A DNA stretch of 64,000 nt. Source: Helopsaltes ochotensis (taxonomy: Eukaryota; Chordata; Aves; Passeriformes; Locustellidae). The stretch covers positions 1,230,481 to 1,294,480 of the forward strand of contig VXBM01000130.1 in the NCBI GenBank assembly GCA_013400155.1, given 5' to 3'. This document shows, in pieces, positions 13,172 to 26,099 of the stretch (its first letter is position 1; the number at the start of each line of letters is the position of its first letter). The notes beneath the pieces are model-generated. The model did not search any database. It saw only the letters and a list, made by a program, of their open reading frames with translations, and was not told the origin of the DNA. Made by a program: the position numbers and the translations under genes.

Positions 13172-13378
13172 CCCATAAACAAGTTCTCCAACCATCCCAT
13201 TCCAGATTTTCGTGTCTGCATCCCTTGCCCCATACTTGCCATCCCCAACAATTGTGAGCTTATATTTGAATCCACAGTGCTTAGCAATTTCTGTAGCTAA
13301 GTCCACACAATAGCCCTCATATCGATCATTTCCTTCAAGCATTTCGTGATTTTTCTTCATCATGACATATGGGGACTC
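13172..13378 (-). CDS. GRIA2: GRIA2 exon 10: ligand-binding lobe S1
   Basis: 207 bases, 69 codons in phase 0, from ESPYVMMKKNHEMLEG to IWNGMVGELVYG. This is the core of S1, the first half of the bilobed glutamate-binding domain. It includes GYCVDLATEIAKH and TIVGDGKYGARD, where the Tyr corresponds to Tyr450, which caps the agonist in GluA2 (family knowledge). YVMMKK and KHCGFKYKLTIVGDG separate it from GRIA3 and GRIA4, which have YVMYKK. Acceptor TGTGCAG and donor GGG|GTAAGA are both good. It joins in frame to exon 9 (ending TTIL) and to exon 11 (starting KADIA). Confidence 0.97.
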
Positions 13379-14515
13379 CTGCACAGAAAGAACTTGCCTT
13401 AGCTACTTGATAAGAGACAGGTGCATCAGCTGTACACTTCACAGATTAATATGTTCCCTTTTACGTGTGGAAAAAGAGAGCGGGTACCGTCTGAATCGTA
13501 CATGCTATGTATACGTTAGTTGTTAATTATTAATGGGACATGTCTTTAACATTTAAAAGCTGCATTCTCCAGAGTCATACACAAATGACAATACTTACAG
13601 GCATAGGGATTCCCAGAAGTATGTTAATAATGACCATGAATGTTAACAGGAGTTATGCATTCAGAGAAGAAAGAGTAAATTCCAAAATCAGTTTCTTTCT
13701 CTCACACAGTTTGGATGGAAGAAGGCAAAGGTATTTAGTTCCTTTTGTTGCTGTCTTATAGAAGAAAATTATTTTCTATTTCACAACAACATCTCTCCCT
13801 GAGAAAACACTTGAGGCTCTCAAGACTACATTTTCATTAAATTGCTATACAAACAACAGGTAAGATATCTATAACTATGCACTAAAGTTGTATCATCAGC
13901 AAAATTGGTGATGAGTCATAAGTTGTATTAATGCATTTCCTCATTACTCAGTTGCTACAGAATTGTTCTTGCATCCAGAAAAATTCCTACGCTAACCTAT
14001 GGCTCATCCAAACTGATAAACAAGCTGTGTAATTTACAGAAATATTCTACAATGTTATGCTCTTCTATAATAATGCACAATTTAACTTTCTAAACAACTG
14101 GAATATAACATTTAACATTTAATTTTACACTTTACCAATCCATAGCAGCTACAATCCAGAAGCATAAGAACCAGTCTCCTTGCTGTTTGTCAAAATCTAT
14201 TCTCTAAAATGAACACTATGGTTCTGCCTCTCAGAAAGTTCCTCTCCGCTTAAAGCAGGTATTTAATTTCCATTTTCAGGTTTAAAAACTGTAACTTTCT
14301 AGGATGTTCAATCAAAGACCATTCATCCTCTACAAATCAAAACTGCATGCTGAATCCCATATGTTTCCCTAATTTCTAGATTTTATTATGTATTACAATA
14401 AGTAACAGCTCTAAACCTCAAATAATAAAAAGACAGTATATTTAGACTAGCATAATGTCGAGAAACAAATCATTGTAGGACAGACTGTCTTCTGACAAAA
14501 TAGGAGGTTAATTAC
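13379..14515 (-). other. GRIA2: GRIA2 intron 9
   Basis: 1.1-kb phase-0 intron with donor GTAATT. It holds A/T-rich unique sequence with no recognised repeat, RNA gene or regulatory motif. Confidence 0.88.
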
Positions 14516-14626
14516 CAAAATAGTGGTGACAATAATAGTCTTATTCTCTAGTCCTGAAGATTCATTTCCAAGAGGGCCATCAAGAGGATTCACAACCATT
14601 TTGTCCACTTCACTCCAATATCCAAT
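14516..14626 (-). CDS. GRIA2: GRIA2 exon 9: start of S1, linker from amino-terminal domain
   Basis: 111 bases, 37 codons, from IGYWSEVDKMVV to GLENKTIIVTTIL. It covers the end of the amino-terminal domain, the flexible linker and the first strand of S1. IGYWSEVDKMVV identifies GRIA2. The linker (NPLDGPLGNESSG) differs from the mammalian form as I remember it, but it keeps both N-glycosylation sequons expected here, NES and NKT. Acceptor CTTTAG; donor TTG|GTAATT. Variability at this linker is normal for the family. Confidence 0.95.
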
Positions 14627-15325
14627 CTAAAGAGAGTGTATAGGATGCACAGACACTAGTGAATATGAACTTTTCTGGAAAAGTTAAAGCATGTTATTAC
14701 TTTGCCCTTGATTTGTGCTCACAGAGAACTATTTCTGCTCTGCATTTACCACTGTAAGAATTTCTATTTATGTAGTGAAAGACTACAACTAACAGTAAAA
14801 AGATTAAACTAATGACATTTGTTTATATTACTTTGTCTAGAACAGGTTTTTATTCACATATTAACACATTTTAGTATAAACATAATGCATTTTAAAATTG
14901 TGATGTTCCAGCTTAGCAAAACACGAGAAACTGTTTTCCCCTGAAAGATTGGAAATTAGAGTAGAAACACTTAGCACATTTATAAAAACATCACAAAAAG
15001 CTGTACCCAGCTTTTGTCATTCAGAAGCATATTTCTCCAAATCCTGGCTCACACTTAGCAATTCAGATCAGAAAGCAAAAAGTTTAATCCACAAAACTGA
15101 AAGGATAACACTCTTATGTAGTACTTACCAGAAATAATAATTCATATTTGTTAGAAAGAAATATTATATATGTTTACTTCCCTCTGTAAGACCACTGCAG
15201 AATACACCTATGAATAAATATTATCACAACTTGTGTTTTAATTAATCTAATGTTTCAGCACCTACCTTAACCTATTGTTTAGAATGGTAAAACCTTTAAA
15301 TACACTACAAGACAATTCAAATTAC
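14627..15325 (-). other. GRIA2: GRIA2 intron 8
   Basis: 699-base phase-0 intron, A/T-rich, with donor GTAATT and acceptor TCTTTAG. Nothing else is recognised. Confidence 0.88.
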
Positions 15326-15430
15326 CTTCCGAGGACCAGTACTTTTGAGTTCCATGACGTTTATTGTAAAATTGATTCTCTTTCCATTCTGATCAAACTT
15401 TATATTTCCTGTTAGCCCTTCCACCTGAAC
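15326..15430 (-). CDS. GRIA2: GRIA2 exon 8: end of amino-terminal domain
   Basis: 105 bases, 35 codons, from VQVEGLTGNIKFDQNGKRI to ELKSTGPRK. It is the C-terminal segment of the LIVBP-like amino-terminal domain, which drives subunit assembly and contacts synaptic-cleft proteins. The conserved family motif GNIKFDQNGKR is present, and INFT is an N-glycosylation sequon at the position of the mammalian INYT site. Acceptor ATTATAG; donor AAG|GTAATT. It joins exon 9 in frame as GPRK|IGYW. Confidence 0.97.
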
Positions 15431-15708
15431 CTATAATAGATGAAGATGGAAGTGGTAGAAGAATTAAGTTTGCTTCTTTTCAGAAAACGTGTTTGTTATT
15501 TACACAAATGATTATTGATATTTCAAAACCTTTCACTTTAGGGTCATTTTCATATGCAATATACTATCTTAGCCAGGTTCCTGAGGACTTCACTTCCACA
15601 TTATTCCCAGCGAGATCCAGACAGGTTACTAGACTAAAAGATTTTTTCAAGCATTTATAGAGAACTTCACACATGCACTCATCCCAGTATCCAATCCAGG
15701 GGAGCTAC
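15431..15708 (-). other. GRIA2: GRIA2 intron 7
   Basis: 278-base intron, the shortest in the window. Donor GTAGCT; pyrimidine-rich acceptor ending ATTATAG. No other content. Confidence 0.9.
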
Positions 15709-15876
15709 CTGTTTCAATGCCCTTTCTATTTCTACACCATGACCCCAGGGTACAGCTGGATTTGCAAGACAGTCTCCAGCATTTCCTCTTCTGGAGATCT
15801 CAATCCTCTGTTTACGCAAATTACGGAAAGCTTCTGTCATCACTTGAACAGCGTCATAGGTCAGAGCAGAGGTATA
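15709..15876 (-). CDS. GRIA2: GRIA2 exon 7: amino-terminal domain
   Basis: 168 bases, 56 codons, from YTSALTYDAVQVMTEAFRNL to GVEIERALKQ. It belongs to lobe 2 of the amino-terminal domain. LRKQRIEISRRGNAGDCLAN holds the Cys that pairs with the exon 3 Cys in the conserved domain disulfide (family knowledge: Cys78-Cys330). One notable residue is His in VPWGHGVEIE, where mammals have Gln as I recall. The acceptor TTTTCAG and donor CAG|GTAGCT are standard. The frame joins exon 6 as TIK|YTSA. Confidence 0.97.
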
Positions 15877-17339
15877 CTGAAAAGAAGTGAAAATATTGAA
15901 TTAAAAACCATCTTCAGCTTCACCATACCTTCCAATCCACTTGGTAATCCATTAAACACTAGAAAGGATAGTAAGATATACTTGAAATCAGTAATTTTTT
16001 TCTTTAGTTACCCTTTGAGGGCATCTGTGAATATTAATCAAATGTTCATTAAAACAGTCACACTGTTTTCAGTGTGAGTTCTATTTTTTTTCTCACTTAT
16101 AGCTGTGTAACAGTCCTGTGTGCAGGTATGGCTAGAAGTCCATGCAGGTGAAAAGGAAAAAAAAAAAATATTTTCAGTGTTTAACCTGAGCTAGCCTGTA
16201 AAAGTAAGAAATTGTTCCTCTGATTACACTCCTCATGGAGAAACATTTATCCACAAATCTCAAGACTTCATCTCCTCCTAGATGTATAAACACAAACCCA
16301 AAGAGCATGTATTTGTACATACATGTGTTTAACTTTTTCCCATTAAATATAAGATCTCAGAATTAGCTACTTTCAAGTATGCAATACCTTGACAACATCA
16401 CACAAAACAGTTTTGGGGCTGAGATGCCTGGAACAAGTGGTGCCCCTCAAAGAGCAATATAGGTGCAGAAGAGCCCCACGTTCCTAAACCAACCTAATAT
16501 AAGGAGCTTTACAACTTCTGAGACATCAGAGAGGAATCCTGTCATCACGTGCATCAGAAACCAGGGCTAAGTGGTCAAAAGCATTTATCTTCAGCGACTG
16601 GAAAATTTTACATCTCAACTAACTAACTGAACTGAAACCACATGTGCACATACACTGAGGACTTTGTTGGATGGGCTTTTGAAGTCTGGAACACAGCAAT
16701 TATGCCAAATATAAGAGCCATTTTTGGAAATATGGGCCAGAATGTAACTACTTAGAGGCATATGAATGAATGGAATGATCCCTGTGAAGGCTATTAGTTG
16801 ATGAAAATATATAAATTGCAAAGTGGAGAGAAATGATGTATTAGCTCTTTGCTTCAATGGCTCAGACTTTAATGAGAATTTTAGTTAGCTCGAGTCACGC
16901 AGAAGGCTCTTGTAATTGTAACAAAAGCAAGCTCCTGAATTGAGGGTAATTATTGTATGCAACTGTTAGACCTTAGAAAAGGAAGAAAAGGAAAGTAGAA
17001 CTCTTTTTTTTAAAGATCAGTAAGCTCAGTGATTGGTGTCAATCTTCTCAATAGTTTTCTCAGTGACTTGTACAGAAATATTTAAAGGGATAAGAACAGC
17101 AGAAGAATGAAGTGAAAGACTGGCTGGAGCCACTACTACTTCCTTCTACTGCTGCAGCAGTGTTTAAGTGGTGTACATGAATTTGGAGATGAGGAGAAGA
17201 AAGGACCCTGACTAGCAGTACTTCTTTAAACATTGCGCTTTGCAGCACAGAAACAAATTGTGCCATGCTAGTGTTCTAAGAAACTTTGGACACAGCACTG
17301 TGTCCCAGTTCCCATTGAAACATTGGGTAGCAGAGAAAA

Positions 17340-17391
17340 TAAGGACTTGGAACTAAGTTATAATGCTATCCAATTCAGTTATTCTATGATT
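17340..17391 (+). mobile_element. Old CR1 LINE 3' tail
   Basis: AGGACTTGGAACTAAGTTAT followed by CAATTCAG and then TATTCTATGATTC matches the usual 3' end of avian CR1 elements (GGACTTGGAACTAGATGATC ... ATTCTATGATTC) read in plus orientation. Upstream of it no CR1 coding region is recognisable, so this is a heavily truncated, diverged copy. Confidence 0.55.
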
Positions 17392-20300
17392 CATTGGATC
17401 ATTGAGATATATTTAATGTATTATCTCAAGAATATTATTTCTATAGTATATAATTACTGGCCTGAATGTTCACAGCTCAATCATACGTGAGGATTATATA
17501 GAATTTTGCCTATCAATGCTTATCTGTATGTACATACGTGTCATCACATATATAAAATCAACATGTCATAATTTCAATTACGACAGCTTTAATCTATGGA
17601 TCTCAAAATATTTTAAAAGCACTGTTGGAGATGCCATGAAAGCAAACAGCCCATGAATCATTTCTTAATGTTTTATTGTGCATACACTTTAAACTCCTAA
17701 TAACCTTCATGGGGCTCATTAAAACTATCTACAGCTTCATAAATTGATGTAAAGTTGACAAACTAAACCAAAGTGAACCCATTACCATAAACAAGAAATG
17801 ACAGACCAATAACCTGCTCATGCAGAGGTGTGTGTGTGTCTGCATAATGAATAAAATGGTCATAAGTTAAAGGATGCTTCAGCTATGCCTTGATTCACTT
17901 TGTTTTTCTGAAGATTCATTCACATTCTGATTTGCACTATTAAAATAAATGGGAGCATTCTTTAGAACATTTTCTGTGGAAGTGGGATGGGGTCCTACAT
18001 CTTACAATTTTATGGCAGTGTAAATGTCCCAACATCATTTCAGTTCCTTTCAATTTTATATGATAAGATCAGAAATTTTACTGCAAAATGAAATAGGTGC
18101 TATACTTGAATTCTTACAGCATCACTTGCATTAATTAAAGCACAGCAAAGAATATGCAAAAAAAAATCCTGCAGCTCACAATTTTAAAACTAGGATAATA
18201 ACCTGATAATATAAATTGCCTACAGATTTTATGCCATTTGCTATGAAACATGGATTGCAAGAATGTCAAATGAAAATAAGTTTCTCTAAGCAGATGCCTT
18301 AATTAACAAGCAGAGAAAACACAAAGTCCATGTAATTAACTTAAATTTCTAACTTAAGTTTCTACCTTCAACTTAAATGGTCTTCAGACTGTAGTAAAAT
18401 ATGTAAGCTGCAATTGCAAAGATGAATTTGAAAAGTAAAGACAAAACAAAGCTATCCCAGACTAAGCAGAAGTTATTACACGTAGAAAAGAAAAACTGGC
18501 AAGATGTTGCCCTTTGTAACTTCAGATGTTTTCCAGTAACTGAGGAGATACCAGAAATCCTTAGCTAAAAGGACCAGGATTCTATTTTCTACAATCAGAA
18601 ACTGAATCTTCTGAAGGTGAAATTGCAGAACACTACTCCAGAAGCACAAGATTTTGTTATACGTATATTTCAAAGTTGTAAGATATAAGAAAGGTAAGGT
18701 AGCCAGTTAGACCTGCATTAAAATCAATGCCTGTCCATGTGCTTATGACAAAGCTGAGAGATACGACTAGACATCTAAAATAATTAAGACAGTAATTTTC
18801 CACTTAAGTGAAAAAGAAATAAAAATGTGAAGACATAAATGCAAAAAAAGGAGAAAAAAAAGAAAAAAAAGGAAAGTATTCTCAATCACAAGAAGTCAAA
18901 TTCTTTTTCTCTTGATTTGGATATCTGCAATGTCTAAATTTATCCTTGACAGATTAGCTTGAATTTGGGCTTTTTGGTTGTTTTTTTTTTTTTTTTACAG
19001 TCAGAGAAGAGAACAAGCATTCTAAGGTGTGATTCATTTGACCAATTAGACACCTTCTTGGAAGATGAAATTAGTTGTGCTTTAGATTCCACTCATTTGA
19101 TATCCAGTGACTCCTGAGACTAGGGAGGAATCCAGGACAATCATCTTAGGTCCAGATATTTACACTGAAGACACTAGTAACAAACTGAAACCACTCAGAA
19201 CGTCTATGAACTAGCCATTCATCCCTAATCCAACAAAACAGAGAGAAAGACAAACAAAATAATAGGAAAATTTTGTCAGGACTCAACCAGCTATATCAAA
19301 GAATGCAGTGCTGTTGTACAAGACACTAGGGAGATCTCAGCCAGAATAGCAGATCCAGCTGCAGCAGCTTTCAAGAAGGCAGAAATCAGTCTGCAACAGG
19401 CACAGGTGGAGGCTCCTCACCGTGTATGGGGGGCTGCTGCTGGATCAGCAGGAGAAGGGACCCTGCATCACTAACAGGCTAAGAGAAAGGAGGCCTAAAA
19501 TCTGATACAAATATCTTCCCCTGGAGAGCAGTAAAATTCTAAGAGAGGAAACATAGGAAATGTTCTTTGTTGCAAGTGCAGAATAGTAGAATCAATCAGT
19601 ATAAACACACTTTCACCATTTTCTTATATTTAAACAATTTCAGTATCAGCAAATATACAAAATAAACGACAATAAAATCTCTCATCTGAAGTTTGCGCGT
19701 TTTTCCCTCAACTAAGTACTTCTCTACTTGAATGACAGTATATACAACAAAAGCAGAAATATTGATATAAACATTCCTACATCTTTATAAATTACATATA
19801 AAACATAGGTATATACATAGGTAAACACACAAAAAAAAATGAGACACAAAGTTACTTGTCAAGAACTAGTGAAGAGACAACTGTCTCTTGTGCTTCCAGT
19901 GTAGTCAAACTGACACAACATCAGACACCTATTTCTTAAGGACCTTTAATGTAGCTGGGAGCTATTTTGAAACAGAGAGTATTACACACACACTTTGGAA
20001 AATACCTGAAGGTGGTCGGACAGATAAGAGAGGTAATAGAAAATTACCTAACTGATTGGAAATGGCTATTTCCTTCTGAAGCTCATGGCACCCACCTTGC
20101 ATAGCATCCTGACAGGACATGGAATTGCGAAGAACTACTTCCAATAGAAACAAGAGACATTGTCAAATCTTGTACACGAGTGTAATTAGAAGTGAAGATG
20201 GCCTTTGACTGTGCTCATAATCACGCTCTGTTCTCACCTGTTTTGTGCAGGCATTAGCATGAATGGGGTGTGCACACAGCAGCAGTGATGAGCTGGTTGC

Positions 20301-21989
20301 CATTCACACTGCAAATGGGCCTTTAATACCTGAGCACCTTCATTACCTATGGCCATGTTCCAAATACTGCAATGTGAGATAGAGGTCAGGGAGCCCAGAA
20401 AAGACAGTGCATGGCTCTTGTTAGGATGATGCTCTTGTGAAAATAGGTGGTCATAGCAACAGACTTTCTTCCAGCTGAGAATAATTGCATATATACACAG
20501 GATATTTGGAAATAACAATTGCAATTTTTTTTAGTAACAGCTCTGGTTCTGACTAAAAGGACAAGAGAGATTAATAAAATGTAAAATTACCTGATAGTTT
20601 AAAAAAATTCATTAGATTGATCTCAGTAAAGATGGGGTTAGAGACCAAGCCATATTTATCTTAATGAATATACTATCTTTATTAAATTTCCCAAAGTTGT
20701 ACAGTCACATCACCTTACACTTTGATAACAGCCTTTATTCAAACACAACTGCAGCACTGTGTGCACAGAGAAGCTAAACAGGAATTTTTGCTTTGAAGTG
20801 CCATACTGGCATGAGATGCAAAGAATACCTTAAGCAACTTATCACTTTAGAAAAACTTGCGTTCAGCTTCAAAACTGCTATCCAGAAAATCTGCTGATTT
20901 TTTGACATGTTTATGTGTTTTTATTATCTCTTTGCTTGGTTTAAGAAAGGCTGCTTTCTGGGCACACCCAGAATAGCTAGCCCAGTAGCAGGCACTTGCC
21001 AAAGCCTAAATCCCTGGAAGTCTTACTCTTATTTGAAAGATACTCATAGCAGGTCCAGCAGAGAATGACAAGACTGGGGCACTGGAATTATCCTAATTCA
21101 ACTCCCGCTGTAGGATATTTATAGGAGAAAGTGACCTTCTTTCACTCTTTTAAAAACTGAATATAGCAAAGATCACAAGATTTATAAAGCCCAAAGTGCT
21201 TAGCCTTTCTACCTATTTTATCTGCTACTCTAATAGGAATGAGATTCCTGAATTGTAATTCCTCCCCCAAGATTGCTTCCAGTACAGAACAATCTTCTCA
21301 TTAGAGTCATCAGAGGTGCTAATTCAGCAGAAGAAAAAGAGTGCAGGTACCTACATTTTTTTTTTTTGTTATTTTACACTGAGAACGGAGGTTCTAAAAT
21401 AATTTAGTCTTCCATTACAGTAAATGAAAACCATTTACTTGGATTTGAAATTCAAAAAAGGTTTACAGAAATAACAAAAATAAGTTTTTGGATTTGAACA
21501 CATAGCATTTTTTTAATAAAAGATGCTGTTATATTCTAATCATGCCACTGCCTATGGAAAATATACAAACTAACAAAATAAATAAGATTCTAGAATGAGT
21601 TGTGTAATCTTACTTCTAACTTAGAATAAACATGCAAAACAGCAATGCCACTAATGATAAAATCACCTTGAATTCACTGTAGAACACAAAGAATATACAA
21701 ATTTTTAATTTTCACCATATAAATACACAAAACCTTTTATTCAAGGCTAAGCCAGAGCAAAGTATGTCACTCTTCACAGTATTAAAAATCAGCAGGGCTT
21801 AGCAGCAAAACTGAAGCCTGGTCACAGTAGTGAAGACAAACCAGGTTGGAATATATCACAGGATGAGAACAAAATATACAAATAGAAAGGCATAAGAATT
21901 CTCTGGAAAAAATATACTCCAGGAAATGGATTTGGAAGAGTTAATGTGAGTGTTTGAAGTGTTGAAGTGTGTGCAGAGTTCTTTGCATT

Positions 21990-22084
21990 TTTCTTGTGAG
22001 TGTTGCTTTTGGTGGTTTTTTGGTGTTTGTTGTTTAGTTGGGTTTTTTGTTTGCTTGGTTTGGTTTTTTGTTTTGTTTTTTTCC
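21990..22084. repeat. T/G-rich low-complexity tract
   Basis: Irregular runs of TTTTG, GGTTTT and TTTGTT. In the GRIA2 sense strand it is an A/C-rich tract. Open frames crossing it are compositional artefacts. Confidence 0.65.
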
Positions 22085-22157
22085 CAGAAGGGGAGAGCAA
22101 TCCTCATCATATATAAAGTGGTGTTCTAAGAATTTTCATAATGTACCATTTAAAACT

Positions 22158-22176
22158 AATAATAATAATAATAATT
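22158..22176. repeat. (AAT)n microsatellite
   Basis: Six AAT/TAA units in intron 6. Simple repeat only. Confidence 0.7.
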
Positions 22177-23914
22177 CAAGTCTTAAATTTAATACAATAG
22201 GGAAAAAAAGAAACACAAAATACCCTAAACCACAATTCCTAAACAACACTTCTCCATTTTCATTATCACTCTTCATCTACCCTAATAAGCAACAAGGTAC
22301 CTGTTGGATCAAGATGAAAAGCTTTCTCCTGTTTGCTCCGATCTAATTTCCAAGCAGAATAATAATAGAATTGAATACACCATTCTTACTAGGTTGCCGA
22401 TATCACCAAGACATAGTTATTGTCAAAGAATAATAAACACTTGGTTTTTGCTTTTCTGCCACCCCATGCTAGGTAATGTGGGCAGCTACCTACATTCATT
22501 GGTCCTTAATACCCAACCTGCCCCAGAAATAAACCTGCATGTCTCATCTCCTTGTTCATTTAAGTATCCCCAGTGCTTACTCTCCTCCCTTATTCCCCTG
22601 ACCCAAGAAATTTTCAGTCACAGATGCCTCTCCAGCCCTGAGCTGCACCACTTTTCTGTGTCTTTCACTCACATTTCAACAGCCTCTTTTCACTTTGCTG
22701 ACCCCTTTTTTCCATGACATCATTCCTCCTCCTACTACTATTTTCATCTTTGTCTATGGCTCCCTCTTCTCCTCTTATCCCCATTTCTCCATCAAGTTCT
22801 ACTGTCCTAAATGACATCGATCTTTGTGAGGCCAGGGTTATGTCTGACCTTGATGAACACTTGAATCATGAAGAAAGAGTAGCTTTTCCTGTTTATAGCC
22901 ACCATACCCAGATGAATTGCTGGTTGAGAAAAATACAGAGTTCCTGGGAAAATAGGCAGGAGGAATCCACTGTACTTTGTTGGCTGAAGATTCTTAACAA
23001 TTTGTAATTACTAAGACTAAGTGGATCCAAATTCAAAGAAACATAGCTTCATAGAGAAATCAGGACTTGGCTCTGTAGTTTTATGAAGTCTGCTTTAGCA
23101 CAGTTCAGCCACTTTTATGTTCAGGATTGAAGGATCTGGGTCAATTGGCCTTTTGCATGTCTGAGACAATTCTACAGATATTGCCTCAAACTACCCACTG
23201 CTTTCAGTGACTGAATGTTCCATTCTTTGAGTTTTCTTAAAAGAAAACAAAACAAAAACAACCCAAACCAAACCAACTAAGCTGGAATGAGTGATTACTT
23301 ATGCAAAACAGCCTTAAGCTATTAAAAATAAGCACAAAGTTTAATACTGAAATTCCTTATGCTCACATTGTTTGTATTTTTTTTTTCAAGTAGAGAAGAC
23401 TGAGTACTGGGATTTGAAAGCCCAGTGAAACCAGGTGGCTGGAACACCAACTGCTAGATGCATATTTTTTTATGCCCAAGAAACCAAAATGCAAGGACTG
23501 AAAACAGGCAGTACAATCTCAAAAATCTACAGTTTTATAAGAGCACTTAGGAAAAAACAAAAATAATCCAGATCAGTGCCTGATTAAACTTTGTAATAAA
23601 TACTAAAAATTATCTATTTTTAAAAATATTCTTATTTGTAAATCATTATGATCTACTTGAATTAAGGCATATTCAATCATATTTTTCTATTAAAACTGTA
23701 GCAGGTGCAACAGAACGTCCCTTATAACACTCATTAAAATTCATTGCATTATAAAACCATTTTCCAACACACAAAATGAAGGTATTGTCTAATTCATCAA
23801 TTGTACACTTTTGCTTTGTCATCTATATCTAGATAAACTGACTTCTGAATTTTCAGCGTGAATAATTGTTTTCAGTGTTTTCTTCTTTGCTCACACTGTT
23901 CTCCTCTTTGCTCC

Positions 23915-24568
23915 TGTTATGGGTTGACACAATTTGGTTTTTCGTTAAGGAAAAATGTAAAGTATTGCCCTGTCAGGATCTTGGAGTTGTTTTGATAGGG
24001 ACAGGCAGATGGGCACCTATCATCGTGTGCTTTAGATATTGGCATGCTGTGTGACCACTGAGAAGTGACTTTGGAAGTGCACATATAAAGCTGGGATTGT
24101 CCAAGCCCAGTCTCTTCCTTCCTCAGCAGTGAACACGTAACATCTTAGCCCGGCCGGGCCGGCCGCTTTCCCCCCACTCTCTCCAGCGGAGGCAGTGGGG
24201 GGGAAGCCAGCGGAGCCTGGCCAGGCTCAGGCCGCCTTCCCGGGTCCCAAAAGCTCCCGGGCTCACCAGGTGACATCGTAAGAAGCAGGGGGTGGCCCTG
24301 CAGCCCTCTTGACGCGGGGGCCAGCCTGGCTGGGCCTGTCTGCGGGGCCGCTGCCCGCTCGGGAGTGACTCAGGCTGGCTCCAGCCCTTTCCCACCCCAT
24401 CCTGGCCCCCTGCCCTGTGAAGGAAGAAGGCTGCAGCTCAGGGCTGCCCTGGCTGGGCTGTGCCCCAGGTTCCTGTGGCTGGTCCAGGGGAGGATGGGAT
24501 CCAGCCTTTCCCCCCCAACCCCCTGTGACCATGGGCACAGCCTTGAAACTTGACACCATGAACTAACA
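23915..24568 (+). mobile_element. Candidate solo LTR with TATA box and GC-rich leader
   Basis: The block begins TGTTATGGGTTGACAC, close to the termini of avian endogenous-retrovirus LTRs (TG...CA with GGGTTRAC). It has a TATA box at 24084-24089 (TATAAA), and from about 24.14 to 24.54 kb it changes to strongly GC-rich sequence with GGCCGGGCCGGCC palindromes, as in a promoter plus leader. The GC-rich part ends near 24.54 kb, and a CA occurs at 24567-24568 in AACTAACA, so the right edge is a guess. No matching second LTR, primer-binding site or gag/pol frame was found, and no target-site duplication is clear. Orientation is inferred from the TATA box only. An isolated CpG-rich element of another kind is possible. 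Confidence 0.5.
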
Positions 24569-26099
24569 TCTGACTAAACACAGGACCTGGGCAAGATTTC
24601 CTAGCAAGATGAAGCTTTCAGAACTCCAACCTTTTTCCACGAGAGAGGAAAAAAAAGATATATATTAATTTGAACATAGTGTGACAACATGATAAGAAGT
24701 CTGTGGAAGAATTGATAGGATTATTGGATGAAGGGAAAGAGGAAGTGGACATTATTGGACTTCTCTAAATGTAAACCATGGAGCCTGAATTGAATATTCC
24801 TTTAAACCATGAAAAGATAAGCAATTTGGGGAGGTGATTGTTTTTGTTTGGATCTATGTGTGGATTCTTTGGGCAACAAGGGTGTTGTGATGAGTAAGGG
24901 AAATTGATTTTATGAGACGTCTTAACAGAGATTGAGATAGTACCCCTGTCTGTGAAGAATTGAGAAGATGTTTCTTTTCCTTGAGACAAAGAATCCTTTG
25001 TTTTTGAAGTGGCTCACCTTCAAAACTCCACCCCAGCTTGCAGTGTTTTGAATATGTCCCACTGAGGAGCGTGGGAAACTGCTAAATGGGAGGAAAGTCA
25101 TGAAGGCAGGGTTTTTCCTACCAGGCTGCTGTTTTTTGTGACACTTAAAACCCACATGAAAACTGTTCTAAGTAGCTTGTGGGATCCATGGGGGCATTTA
25201 GGGGGATTCCTCTCCCAATGAACTGATGAAAGATTATGCTTAAATGGGAAACTGACTGAAAATCATAGTTTTGTCGCTCTATGTTGGTTTGTGTAGAATG
25301 TGAATAGTTTGTGGGGGAAAAGAAGCGTTTTGAAGTTTCAAATTTCATTTTTTTTTCCTATCTTTATTCTTTAGTGTGTGAAAATTAACTATGTATGTAA
25401 CTTTCAAGTTTAGGCCTGTTGTGCTTTTTATTTTCTCCTAATCAAATCCCACAAATTTGGCAAATGAAATTTGGTGAACGTGAAACCACTACATGTATTT
25501 TTAATGAGTCATCTAAATGTTAATTATTTCTACAAGGTGAATAATTGTGTGTTGTGTATTTTTGTATTTTTTCTTCTGCATGTTTTCTGTATTTGCATCC
25601 TTGAGGTAAGTTAGCATCAGTATAGTTAAACCAGCATCTTTGAGTTACAAGCATCATTACTCCTGACTTATGGTTTCATAATAATTGCCTAAAAACTATA
25701 TGACTTGACTATAAAGAAGAAACTTGAAAATGTGAAATTACTGAAGACAAAATCAGGAGGCAAAAACAATCTAGTTATTTTGGATCTTAGCTATGCATTG
25801 GTTGGGTGGGGAAATAGATTATGAAGCCAGAAATACAATCATGAAAAGAGAACATCTGAAACATTATGTGCCAGAATGAAACAGTTACACCCATCCAAAA
25901 TAGCTTCGATGAGTACCAGGATTGTTATCATCTTCTGACATAATGGGATTCTCTAAGAGTCTGAACTGAATTAGGTCTTCAACCAGGCAGCCTCCTGTGT
26001 GCTGCACATAGTTTCTGTATATACCATATGCAAGTTGTCTCAGGCACTTCAAGCCTCAGGTTGCTCTTAGAAAAGCCGATCCCAGAGTAGGATGGCTTG

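Noticed and set aside
15673..16077. Plus-strand 134-codon open frame
   Set aside because: It is the shadow of GRIA2 exon 7 on the other strand plus flanking intron, with no family resemblance.
16420..16480. GGAACAAGTGGTGCCCCTCA resembles the reverse-transcriptase GTSGVPQ motif of CR1
   Set aside because: Only seven residues match, a stop follows at once, and flanking sequence does not continue as CR1.
22304..22717. Plus-strand 137-codon open frame
   Set aside because: C/T-rich intron sequence giving Ser/Leu/His-rich translation; no domain, splice context or similarity recognised.
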